DNA of 64,000 nucleotides. Source: Malurus cyaneus samueli (taxonomy: Eukaryota > Chordata > Aves > Passeriformes > Maluridae). The stretch is from contig CM019236.1 of assembly GCA_009741485.1 (NCBI GenBank), positions 46,426,228 to 46,490,227 of the forward strand, in the 5' to 3' direction. The notes beneath the pieces were generated by a model. That model was given only the letters and a program-made list of their open reading frames with translations, was not told the DNA's origin and did not search any database. Shown in pieces: positions 1-12,800 of the stretch. The position numbers and the translations under genes are program-made. The stretch's first letter is position 1. Every line of letters begins with the position of its first letter.

Positions 1-754
1 TTTGACTGGATTGGTGTTTTTTGGTACAATATTGGCACTTGACAAGAAATTTAGTTGGCAATTTTGTAGAAGCTGTAAATATGTATTTGCAGCAATATCT
101 GTTTACTTGGGTAAGATCTCAGACAACTTTACAAAACACAGCTGTGCTTTTGAATGCTTTAGAGAGTACCATGTCCCAAAAATAATTGTGATTCCCTTAA
201 GTCGCTTTTGAATTATTTTAGTTACTTGGTTTTAAATCCAGTGCATTAAAATGTGCCTGTAAAAGCAAGTAATACAAAACATGTGTTCAACATGTCACTT
301 CTAAATGTCCCAAATCAGTGTTTTTGAAACTGTTTTCCTGAAGAGGAGAAGATAATCAAATATTCTTGTTAGATTCAAGGGTATTTGTTATAGTTCAGTG
401 TTGGGCTGGTTTCTTTGCTCTTACTCTTTTTTGAAAAGGTTGTTTTACTTTAAGCTACAGAATTTCTCTTTTCTTCTTTTGTTATCCTGTTAACCCCTTT
501 TTTTTAAACACCACGTGTTTCCAGGCATTATACCAAGCCTGAGGTTTCAGGTTGCCAGTATTGTTCAGAAAATTGAAATGGGTGGAGATTAAATTTAGGT
601 ATTAAAAAAGCTCTGAAGAGGAAGAAATGGGAGGTGGAGAGGAGAGAGGGTAGGGCAGAGTAGAAGGTGGACAAGGAGTGCTGGAAGGGAACAGTTTGCT
701 CTGGGATGTGATGTTTCCTTTCAGAACTGCTCTGCCTTCTGTTGCTTGTGGGAT

Positions 755-1493
755 TTAACCCCGCACAGCACTGCAGACTGGGGACAGAGTGTCTGGAAAG
801 CATTGCCCAGCAGAAAAGGACCTGGGGATGCTGGTTGACATCTGACTGAACATAAGGCAGGAGTTTAACCCAGGTGGCCAAGAAGCCAATAACATCCTGG
901 CCTGTATCAGCAACAGAATAGCCAGCAGGACCGGGGATGGGGATTGTCTCCCTGTACTCATCACTGGTGAGGCCACACCTCAAGCTCTGTGTCCGGTTCT
1001 GGGCCCCTCACTTCAAAAAGGTGCTGGAGTATGCCCAGAGAAGGGAACAAGGCTCATGAAAGGGCTGGAAAACACACCTTATGAAAAATGGCTGAGGGAG
1101 CTGGGCTTGTTTAGTCTCCAGAAGAGGAGACTCGGGTGATCCCATAGTTCTTTACAACTCCTGAAAGGAGGGTGAAGTGAGGTGGGGATCAGTCTCTCCT
1201 GCTGTGCCTGCAGTGAGAGGACAACAGGAAATGCCCTTAATCTGAGACAGGGAAGATCCAGATTAGATGCTGGGAAAAAAGATTTTCATTGTTAGGGTGA
1301 TCAGGCATTGGAAACGGTTGCCCAAAGAGGTGGTGGAGCCACCAGCCCCAGAGGTGTTTTAAGAGGCATCTGGATCTGGTGCCAGTGATATGGTTGAGTG
1401 GCTTAGGCATTGCACTGGCAATGCTTAGTGGATGGTTGGACTTGATGATCTTAAAGGTGTCTTCCAACCTTGATGATTCTGTGATTATCAGAG
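755..1493 (+). mobile_element. CR1 LINE fragment, sense strand plus
   Basis: The stretch follows the C-terminal reverse transcriptase and 3'UTR of avian CR1. Landmarks in order are a degenerate CTGGGGATGCTGGTTGACA, a region matching TGTGTCCGGTTCTGGGCCCC, GAGACTCGGG, GGTTGCCCAAAGAGGTGGTG, and the 3' end TTGGACTTGATGATCTTAAA followed by TGATTCTGTGATT. The reading frame is broken by indels, so it is an old 5'-truncated copy. It sits in a DGKQ intron, same orientation. Confidence 0.85.
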
Positions 1494-3400
1494 GACTATT
1501 CTCCATGGGATATGGTAGATGATGGTGCAGTAACTGATGGTGTCACCTTACTTCTGAGAAAAACAGAGCTCTGCTTACTCTTTTGTTAATGCTTGGAATG
1601 GATCAAGGAGAGGAACTCCACTTGTCTCTTTGAGACGTGTGGATCCTTGAGCTGTTGACTTAATACTTAAGGAATCATTCATTTTAGTGACTGTGGCATG
1701 CATTGTTTTCCATAGACTTCCTTTGCTGCCACAAATATCCTTTCCATGTGCCTAACAGAAATGAACATATTACCCGTAAGGTGTTGGGCATGCTTTGCTT
1801 TGAGTAATTGCTTCCCCCTTTCCAATAAGGCCTGAATGTACAGGTAGAAGGTGTTTCAACCTCAGTTGTCCATTTACCATGAAGGTGGTTCCTTTGGAGA
1901 AAGCACAGCTTCGCAGCCTCTTACCAACCTACTTGTTTTGTCACCAGTGGAACCTTTCCAGTAAAACAAAATGTTGAGGTTCTTTTGGCTCTTTGTGCCC
2001 CAAAACAGCCTTTGCTTTGCTCATTTCTTTTTCAAGAAAAACAGATATATTTTCAAATTGAATTATCTCTGGTAGAATCTGAAGGATAAGTAAAGAAGGG
2101 GCAGTTGGTGCCTGTTTCACCAGCCTTCATACCCTGCTTAGTGTTCCTCTTCTCAATGTGTTTTCTCTCTGTCAAGAGGCAAGTCACTCTTGGATGGCAG
2201 AGAGCATTTCTCATGCAGGCAGTGTTAGAGGAAAAAGATTTTAATGTGTTTATCAGAATCTTGACACATCTGGCAGGGTGTGACTTGCAGAGGATTAGCA
2301 CCCAACTCTTCTAAGAACAGAAAATTAGAGATCTCTCAAGTGCTGTGAAGACCCAAGCAATCATTTGTTTTTAAGTGCCTAAATCAGCCCACAGGTCTGG
2401 GTTATCTCAGTGTTAGGCTCCATTTTGCGTGGCGTCAAATTTAACTCATTGATTTGACCTGATTTCTCCGTTGTTCACCTCAGATCACGGTCTCTGGTGA
2501 TCGCTCACAGGCAGCAGCTGAAATGCTCTCTGGGTGCAGTCTCTTCCCGGCTGTAGCTGTTGGTATCTCTCCACATGCTTGTACGCTGTGGTCATGCTGC
2601 TGCCTCACCGCCCCCTGAATCATTCTTGTCTAAATTGACTTATATTTAGCACTGTTGTTCTGTTCCCTGAATCCATCCGGTCAGCTGCGTGACAAATTGC
2701 TGTTCCCTGAATGCTGTCCAATTTGTAAATAAGAATTACCACAACTTAGGGACTATGGCAAACATTTCTGTTTAGAAGTGCACTTGTTGAAATGTCCAGT
2801 GGACTTTTCTGGCATGTACCTGCAGCCCAGCTCTGTGGCAGGATTGATGAAAGGTGTTATGGTGTCTTCTGATCTCCCTAGAACTACTTATAAATTACAG
2901 AACTATTTAAGGACTGGCAGGCTGGCCAAAAACCAGTCCCAAGAGGGTGCTTCTGTTGGCTGGAAGTTTTGACTTCCAATGAGGCTGCAGGTGTTGTTTT
3001 GATGCAATCCTGGACTGCCCCAGGAAATCTCACCTCTGCCATGTCCAGTGGCTTCCTTTGCAGTTGTTTCTGGAGGCTTTGAGAGTCCTTTCAGCAGCAG
3101 CTTCAGTAGGTCGCAAGATACTGGCACCCCTGAATAAATCCTCACGATGAAAAAAACTTTACTTACATATTTTTAAAGAAGCTTTCAGCTATTTATTTCC
3201 TAGGGAGTGGTACACCAGTGTCTGCCCTGAACATCTTCATTTTTAAATGTTTTGTCCTTGTATAAATTGACGTGCATTCTAAGATAACCACGAAACGAAA
3301 GAAATTTTGTTCAATTGGTTTGGGAAGAAGCTTTCACTTTTCAACGAAGCTGTTTTACTCATATCCTTCCTGCTGTTCTTTGTGTAGGAAGGGCTACTTA

Positions 3401-3468
3401 CAATGCCTTTGTTTCTAATGCTAGGCTCAAATGTCAATGCCTTTGTTTCTAATGCTAGGCTCAAATGT
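3401..3468. repeat. Perfect 34-bp tandem duplication
   Basis: The 34-base unit at 3401-3434, starting CAATGCCTTTGTTTCTAATG, is repeated without change at 3435-3468. It lies 200 bases before a DGKQ exon. This looks like a recent replication-slippage duplication or an assembly stutter. Confidence 0.95.
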
Positions 3469-3668
3469 GTCGCTGGAGTGAGTTAAGGAGCCTTCAGTTT
3501 CTAGGGAAGCAAGATCAGGGGCTAACCTGTCCATTGTCTGGACACTGAATCTTTTTATTTATAGAATCTGGATTTTTTTTGCTAAGCATCAGGTAATATT
3601 TCTGAGATGCAGTAGTAATTTTCTTGCATTTTCATGGCATTGATAATCATCCTCTTGGTTTCTTTCAG

Positions 3669-3820
3669 GCTTCCAAGATACCACGGAATTGTTGCCCACT
3701 TCTTGTATTTGTGAATCCAAAGAGTGGTGGTCTAAAAGGTCGGGATCTGCTGTACAGTTTCAGAAAGCTGTTAAACCCACATCAGGTCTTTGAACTTACC
3801 AATGGGGGCCCATTGCCTGG
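3669..3820 (+). CDS. DGKQ: DGKQ exon: start of catalytic domain
   Basis: The acceptor is a T-rich tract ending TTTCAG at 3668 and the donor is GTAAGT at 3821. The exon begins in phase 0 (GCT TCC AAG) and ends with two bases of a glycine codon. It encodes residues 1-50 of the visible part, including [13 protein letters not shown], the first nucleotide-binding strand of the DGK catalytic domain, and [13 protein letters not shown]. Confidence 0.93.
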
Positions 3821-6800
3821 GTAAGTTATCATGGTTTGAATTTTTTTTTTCAATTTAATTGTTTTGTTACTTTTTTAAAGGGTGAATTAGATTCACTTAT
3901 TTTGAAGATGTAAATTTTTCTTTTCTGTGCCTGAAGACCGGGGCAGTGGATTATTTCTTTCTGACTGATTCTTTCTGTGAGAATAGATTTAAACTTTGAT
4001 GTGCTCTAAAGAAAAGAGAAGAGAGTATTTCCTGATGTATATACTTCTATCAAATCTACAAGAGTCTGGCCCTGGGAAAATCATATGCACTTTACAATAG
4101 CACATATTTACTAATTATTAAAAATAAAAATATTTTATATTTGAATGGAGATGGAAAGAGAAATGTCACATTTCCCAATGAGGGCAGATTTTTGCTTTTA
4201 TTTCTTCTTTTGTTTCATGGGAACTACTAGGAAAGTGTAATAAAATTTTCTGTCTTGACTCTTGAAACTTGGCCACAGTTGCAGAATTAACAGGGCCTGC
4301 CTGATCACAGCTGCAACATTTCTACAAGGAACAGGACATAATGTGCTTGTAGGAAGGCAGAAACTGATGACTTGATTTAATCAACCTCACTTTGTTACAG
4401 CTTCATAAAACTGAAAGCGATGGCTGTAGCGTATTCTTCATTCTTTCAGCACTGCTTTAATAAAAACTTATCATGACAAGATCTTCAGAACAAAAGCTTT
4501 GTTGGAAGAATGCAGCTTATGTAGAACACAAGCTACACAAACTGATTTTTCTGACAAAACTGTCTAATTCTGTTGTCTTTCTAATGCACTTCAAACTGAA
4601 ACTTCAATAACTAGTTCATTTTGGTTGGGCTTTGGAATCGTTCTGTAGCTTTATGGCAAAATGCTCCCACTTGTTCATTGCTTCTTGTGCAATGAGAAAT
4701 AACCATTCTTTTGCATGATATCTTGGTATGTAGGATGAAAAGCCACAAAAGGTAAGGTCACCAGGAAAACAGTACTATGAAGAAGAAAATGTACTGTCAT
4801 TCCTGTGACTAAGTACAAAAACACCATCACTAATCAACATCTCCGCTAGGATTTAGATAGTTGCAGATGTTCCCATTGAAAATATGACTAGTTAGGTCTC
4901 TGTGCCCCTGAAAAAGGAAGTAATTAACCATTTAACTCTGTTAAGTCTGTGAAGGATCTTAGAGGAGTATGGGTTTCACTCTTTTTAAAATCATCATCTA
5001 AAACTTCCTTTTTTTCCATTCACTTTGTTGAAGTTGATCCAGAAACTGATGGTAGAAGGGAGCATAGGCAGAAATCCAGTAGTACTGTGTTATTTTAAAT
5101 AAGCATATTGGGACTTTGCATTTCCTACATTCCATTGTAACATTTATTTTCCTCTGTGCTTTGTTTCCCACTGGAGGTTTCACACATTCTCCAAAGTGCC
5201 CTCCTTCCGAGTGTTGGTGTGTGGAGGAGATGGCACTGTTGGCTGGGTCCTTGGAGCTCTCGAGGAGATCAGACACAAGCTGGTGTGCTCAGAGCCCTCA
5301 GTTGCCATCTTACCTTTAGGAACAGGTGAGAATCACAGCAAAAATTGTTGCTCTGAGAGCAGAAGTCCTCCAGAAGATTTTGTCTTTTATCTGTCTGACA
5401 CAGGAGTCAGTCTTGCAGCCGAGATGCTATGAGATTGGTTTCTGGCTGGTGCTGGAAAATAAACTGCAATACCAACTTTTCAAGGAAATGTCAGTCATAC
5501 TCTCTGAAAAACAGCATCAGGAAAAACAAGCAGCAGGAGTGTTGATATGGGTGTGGGTGAGTAGGCTGAGTTGCGAGGGCAGAATATCCTCCTGACAACC
5601 ACAGGTGCATCAGCCATTGCTGTAAAACAGAAAACTCATTTGCTTACTGGTGTCTCAACTCTGTAACAGGTTTTTGTACTGCTTTTTGTGAAAATGTTCC
5701 AGATGAAACTGTGTGTCTGTATGCAATAGTGAACACATGTTCAGACACAACAAAGTTTTGGTGGTTTTTTGATGCTACTTAGATCTTCCTTCAAAATGAA
5801 CTAATTGTATGACTTGTTTGGAGCACCCTAATGCAATATGATTTGTAAAATAAGGCTGATGCCTCGATTATGAAGCACAGTCATGTTTTGGTGTTCTTCA
5901 CTGTTGCCCAGGTAATGACTTGGGGAGGGTCTTGCGCTGGGGAGCTGGCTACAGTGGGGAGGACCCGTACTCCATTTTGGTTTCTGTGGATGAAGCGGAT
6001 GATGTTCTTATGGATCGCTGGACTATCCTTTTGGATGCAGAAGAGCCAGCTGAAGGTGCAGAAAATGGAATTGCAGAACCTGAGCCTCCCAAGGTGAGCT
6101 GAGCACCATTTGGATGTGATTGTTAGGAACTGCTTTTCTAGTGAAAATCACAAAGATGATGGGTATTAACGTAGTTTAGCTTTTACTGCTCACTTGTCTT
6201 CACGCTTGGATCTTACTGAGCTGTTTCTGAGTGAATACAGCACACGTCTGGATCTAATGTTTCAGTTTTGGCAGGGGTAGTTGACAGCAGAGCACGTTTT
6301 GTATCTGTCAAGCAAGAAGCATCTGATAGAGGATTAATGAAAAGGTTCACATGGCAATGGCATTCCTAATTGCTTCAGTTGGAAAGAAAATTATTTCTCA
6401 AATAAGAAAAGGCTGTGGAAGGAATGCCAAAGCACTTTCCAAAACACTTGTAGAACTGTAGTGTCAACCAAAAAACTCCCTTCTCCAAAAAGTACTCTCA
6501 TCTTTTCTTTCACATTTTAAGAAATTACTCCAGAATGGAGTTGCTACCATATACAGGAATTGAATCCTTCTGTTATCATGTTGCCATTGTGTGTCTGTAT
6601 ACCTGCCATCTGTTATTTGCATTATTTTTTGAGTGTCGCTGTCCATTGGTTCATACTAACTTGTTTCTGTTTAGGAAAACAAAAATGTTGATTGTAGATG
6701 GTGACTTCAGAGCTTTAGGTGAATCCTAGTTCTATCTGTTTTCAGATAAGGAAGAAATTGACAAAGGATTTGCAAAAAAAAAAAAAAAAGCAGGACAGTG

Positions 6801-9800
6801 GTAGCAATTTTCCAAGATTTTAGTCAGGTCATTAGAAAATCCTAGGCATCATGAGTCAGTATGAGGATTTAAGATGCTCAGGTTCCAGCTATTTTTTACT
6901 TAGTGGAGACAGGGACTGATTTTCCCTGGGTGCCTAATCTGCTTCTTAAAGGTGGAGGATGGGAGAGTAAGGACTAGGATAAAAGAGCTATGGAATGAAG
7001 TGGCATGCAGAGGAAGAATTAATGGAAGAAATGGTGCAAATCTGTAGAAACTTAAGACTGGCATATAGAGAGCTAGTTAAAACACAGCTGAGTAGGTGAA
7101 GTCAAGTTCTTTATTCAGCTGGTGTAAGCTGGTCACCTTCCAAAGTAAGTAAAGAGTGTCTTCCCAATGATGTAATATAAATCCATGGCTGATGCCAAAA
7201 ACAATAGTGGCATTAGTGTTCAGCAGTTTGTGAAGTTATTGCATAGAATCACTTTGAGAAGTTGAGTTGGTTTTATTTTCTGCATTTGTTTTTATTTCTG
7301 CCTTATTATGCTTGCTACTTTTAATTGAGATTAAATTTTGAAGTTTCTGATACTTAGGAAATAATGATTATGCATATCAACAGTTGTTCATACAGCTTTA
7401 TTTTTAGTGCAGTGTTTCTGGCAGATATTTTCCAGAATCTGTCAAGATGCAAGTGACTTGGAAGAACCATCTGCAAAGCTTGCTTTTGTTGAAAAACTTT
7501 GGAACTTCTTCATTTTTCATTTGTAAATGTTAGCAGGAAATTATACCTTTTTTTTTTCCTTTTGCTTAGATTGTACAGATGAACAATTACTGTGGTCTTG
7601 GCATTGATGCAGAGTTGAGCTTGGACTTTCATCATGCTAGAGAAGAAGAGCCAGGGAAATTTAATAGCAGGTAATCCTGGTTGTGAAGGTCAATTCTGTG
7701 GTACTGCACTACTTCCAATTTACACTACACCTGATAATCTTAAATGCTTCAGGTATCCACAGACTAATAGTGCTTGTGGCAGAGCTGGGACAAGGAGGAA
7801 TTAAGTTAGCCAGGAAGTAAGACACAAAGTGCCTGTGTTTTGCGCTTGCTTTGGGGTTTCTTCAGTCTACCAAGAGAAAGCACCAAAGCAGCTTTTGGAA
7901 GCCATGTCCTTGTTTTTCAACATTCTTAGTTTGCCAATAATGGCATTATTGAGTTCATGGAATCTTAAGAGAGTGGAAATACCTCTTGCTCAAAGCCTTT
8001 AGCAGGAGTGAGGGAGGTGCTGCTATGTGAGCCATAAGCACTGTTCAGAAGCGTTTAGAACTTCTTCTGTACCTTTTCCACTTCTGCTTAGTGCTGTGGT
8101 AGCATCTGCGTGCTGGTTCTAAGGAATAAAAATCTCCCTAGCTGAAGTGAGAATGTTATTAAAGAGGTGTTGAGAGGCACCTGCCTCCTCTCTGGCATAC
8201 ACATCAACCAATAATGGGACTTTTTCTTCTTTCCATAATCACAGAAATTGATAAGCAATAGAAATCACATCTGTGTAATTAATCAGTAATTCCTTGTAGA
8301 AACTGGTTTTGTTTGTATTCCCCTAGGTTTGTGATTAAATGCTTTCTGAATTGTCTCTTGGTTGCCAGAGTTACAGCCACTTACAACCACGCAGTGTTCA
8401 AACTGTAACCATTAAAAATATTCTCTGAGAGTTATGAGAGTAATGATGTGCAGTCTGACCTATCTTGCAGTGTTCTGTCTCATTACAGACATTGCTCATG
8501 GTGTTTTTCCAAAAAACCAAGTAATACAGTTGTTGACATAAACATAGGTGGTTCCTGGTGCATAAGTTACTATTAGGCACTGGTTTGCATTTTCCATACA
8601 CTGGACTAAAAGCATCATAGTCAGGCAATAAACTAGTGTATGGCAGTGCCTGTTCTAGTACATGGAACTTCTGTGGTTAATATAATGTAAGAGCTATGTT
8701 CATTCTTTCTTCAAAATACTACTCTGTGTTTGCAAAGCTGCAGCATTTAAAAAAATGCATTTTCTTCTTATTGAGACTTATGAGACTTAATATTCTCTGA
8801 TTGCTATTACCCTGTGTGCTTTTCATCCCTGTAATCCTCATCTCAGTCACTTCCCAGTGTGCAGCATTCATATTGCAGTGGACAATGTCTTCATTATCAT
8901 TCTTGCAGGGTGACTTGAAGGGGTTGTGTGGGAGGATTTGATTTTTTTTTTTCCTTCCAAATCTGAAGGACTGTGTGCTAATAATGAATTGATACTGAGG
9001 TACATTTTTGCAGAAGAGCTTGTGCAGGCTAACAGTGCTGACACATACTTACCTTTGACTTCCTGTGACAATGACTGTTAAAATCATTGACTTCATGCTT
9101 CTCCATGGTAAGCAAGTGCATACTCTTGTTAGCAATGTTTGCTTTTTAAAAAAGGTTATTTCTAGTACATTGACTGAAGAGGGTATCTTCTTAATGCAAC
9201 ATGCAGCAGCTGCTGGCATGTGACCTGGCTACTCAAGTGCAGAACAGGAAGTTTAAGGTTGTGGCAACAGAAATTGCAGGTAGTCCTTGAAGGTATATGG
9301 GCTTGAGTGCTGTTCTGAAGCAGGACTTTAAACTTCTAAGTGTCACAAAAGCTGTGTGCTCTCTGGCCTCACTCCGTAGCGTCTCTTCACATGCTCTGGA
9401 CTGCTTACCTTTAGCTAGAAGCTCAAAGTGCAGCAATGACTTCCCTGCAGGAATTTCATGCTGATCTTGCAATGCCAGGCAGATAAAAATAGTGTGTGTT
9501 GTGACAGCGATGGTCTTTGCATTGTTGAGTGACAAACTATATGAGTTTTTTTTTCACAGTGTAAAATCTAATTATCAGGGCATCTGCCTTCATTCAAAGA
9601 ATCACAGAGTGGGTCAGAATGGAAGAGACCACAGTGGGTCATCTGGTCCAAACTCGCTGCTCAAACAAGATCGTCTTAGAGCACTTAGCACAGATTTGCA
9701 TTCCAGATGGTTCTTGAATATCTGCAGTGAGGGAGACTCCACACCGTCTCTGGGCAATCTGTCCCATTGTGTGGTCACCTGTGGTCACAGTAAAGAAGTT

Positions 9801-12800
9801 CCTCACATTCAGGTGGAACTTCATGTGCATCAGTTTCTGCCCTTTGCCTCTTGTCCTTGCTGCCAGACTCCATCTTCTTGGCACCCTCCCTTCAGATACT
9901 TACAGACATGAAAGAGTTCCCTCTCAGGGCTGAACAGGCTCAGATCCCTCAGCTTTTCTGCATAAGAGATGCTCAAGTCTCTTATTCATCTTTGTTGCCT
10001 TCCAATGGACCCATTCCAGGACCTCCATGTCGCTCTTGTACTGAGGAGCCCAGAACTGGACACAGCACTCCAAATGCAACCTCACCAGAGCTGAGTAGAG
10101 GGGCAGGATCACCTCCCTTGACCTGCAGGCAATGCTCTTCCAAATGTACCCCAAGATCCAATTCATCTCTTGGCCCCCAGGACACACTGCTGGTTTGTGG
10201 ACAGCTTGTGATTCACTGGGACCCCAGGTCCTTCTCCTCAGAGCTGCTTTCCAGCAGGTCACCACCAGCCTGTGCTGGTTCATGGGGTTGTTCTTCCCCA
10301 GGTACAAGACCCTCCATTTGCCTTTGTTGAATTTCAGAGTTTCTCTCTGCCCATCTCTTCATCCTGTCAAGGTCTCTCCGAAGGTCTGCAGAGCCTTCTG
10401 GGCTATCAGCCACACCTGCCAGCTTTGTGTCATCAGTGAACTTGCTGAGGAGGCTTCTGGCTCTGCATCCAAATCATTCCCATGGGATCCTGGAGCAATC
10501 TTTAGGATTGCATATTGCAGAAGAGATCTCATCTTGTTTGTGCCATCTGAAATGGCAGGATGTTGCTGGGGCAAGCAGTTTCCTGACTGCAAGGTTAGAT
10601 AGAATATTCTGCATAATTTAATGCAAGTTCAGAGTTATTTTACAGAGATACACAACAGTTCTGCATTAGGGCACTGTCAAATATTCTTTCCGTTTCTGAA
10701 GGTTTCCTTCTTCATGCAATAAAAATTAACACTTCTTGGGGATATTGAAAGTGTTGTGTTTCCTACCAGTATTCCAATATTTTTCAGTTGTATTCAAATT
10801 AGACAAAACCTGTCTTAGCATAGACACATCTTGTCTGGAGGAGAAGTATATTTTAAACAGTGTTGCATGAGCTACCTTTAATTTGGTGCTATTTTATACT
10901 GTTAGGACACAGGCCTATCATTCACAATGTAATAATTTAAGATGACTGAAAGGTCTGTCTGAAGACTTGGCTGTAACCCGCACTGGCTGTCTTCTCCACT
11001 TGAATATCTATGGTATTTAGACATAATGCTAGAGAGATTTTGCAGAGTTGAATTCCAGTGACACCCATGTGCTAGTAGGGTCAAATAATGGAAATTTATG
11101 CTTTTTATTTTAAGATTGCCCTGAAGGCTGTGTATCCAAAGGTTTCCATTATAGAAGAAAATAGTCTGTGTGTTTAACTATCTTTTATTTATGTTATTCT
11201 TAAAATATTTTGCCATTTCTAGGGATGCCATAAAAATCTTCCTCATCTTTTTTATTCTAAAATTAGAGATGTTAGGGTTCTGTCACAAGTTGAAAATAAT
11301 AAGCCTGTTCTAAGTTTCTGCAGCTAAGTATATTTAAAATTAATTAGCAGTTTGTAAAGCAAAGATTTTCAAATGTTTTTCTGCCGTAAGTATTGGACCA
11401 CTGCATGAGAAAACAATTTAAAATGGGTCATGATGACCTCTAAGTCTTAATCAAAAATGTAATCTTCCATCCTAGGAGTTTACATTTCAAAGAGGCATTG
11501 TATTCAGTCAATGCTTTAAGAAGGGATGATTTTTCTGTAATAAAATTTCACAATCTGTACATGTCTCAACAGCAGAATCATCCCTGAAGTAAAGGTATGT
11601 AAAGTAGCAGTTCATGGCTTATTCTTCATTTCTTCATTAAAGCTAGAAGAATTTGAAATGGGTTTTAATTAAAAAACTCTTTAAACATACCTGCTGGAGG
11701 ACAACAGTGGTATATACACAGGGAAAAGTGTTATGCCTGGCCTTGCCTTTTAGTTACAGGATGCTTGTCTGCTCCTAGGTTTCACAACAAGGGCGTTTAC
11801 GTGAAAGTTGGGCTGCAGAAGATAAGTCATACTAGAAACCTTCACAAGGACATAAAGCTGCAAGTGGACCAGCATGAGGTGGAATTACCAAGTATAGAAG
11901 GACTCATTTTTATTAATATACCCAGGTAAAAAGGAGAGGAAGGTATTTTGAGCATTAAATGTCAAATGTTAGGTAACAGGTAGCAGATCAAAGACAATGA
12001 CCTGCACACACTTTTCTGACTTGCTGGGGCTGGGTACCTAAGCAGTTCCTGCAGTGAAGGCCAGACAGATTTTAACAATCAAACGTTTCCCAGGTCCTAC
12101 AAGCAGCTGGTCAATGCATGTGGACTGTGTGATGCTACCTGAGTAGCTGTGGAAAACCCACAGTTCAGATACCTTTGCTGGCCTGTGATGCTTCCCTGAC
12201 ACCTGCAGGGAGCTAGAGTCACTGTTGTGGAAGAATGGAAGCCAAATCCACATGAGATCTGGCTTCCTTAGATGTGATATTGGTAGAGGCAAGTTTTTTG
12301 TTTGCACAAAACCAGCAGGTAATTAGTACTGCCATACTATTATTTTTTCAAGTACCATCTTGTCTTAAACAGCCTGTATCTCTTTGCATTTTAGTCTGAA
12401 AATGGTGTTTTCAGATTTGTCTTTTTACATGTACACGTGTGTATATGTGCATGTGTACACATGTACACAAATATGCATTGCACATGAGTGCTGTGGAGAA
12501 GAAAAGATCTCACTTGAGTGATGAGTAGTTCATGCACCAAAACAATAAACGAATGATTTGAGCAGGGAGGGTCAGTACTGCACAAAAAGCAGCATGGTTT
12601 TAATTGTCAGAAGCATTTCAGAGGACTGAAGTGCACACATATCTGCCTCACTACAAGTGCTTTTGGCCAGGTACAACAACAAAATCTTGATTATTGTTTT
12701 AGCTTTAGTAGTTTCCATGAATGTTTTCATGACCAGTAAGAGCATTTTCTTAAGTCTTGAAAGTTAAGGGTTTGTGTAGCTGTAACCTGTATTTCCCAGC

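Larger units (their letters stand above)
1..3668 (+). other. Upstream DGKQ intron sequence
   Basis: No exon that I can recognise lies here. The next DGKQ exon upstream of the catalytic domain was looked for and not found, so this is probably intron. It contains a CR1 fragment (755-1493) and a perfect 34-base tandem duplication (3401-3468). Confidence 0.6.

Noticed and set aside
528..983. Minus-strand frame of 151 codons
   Set aside because: It is antisense to a CR1 fragment.
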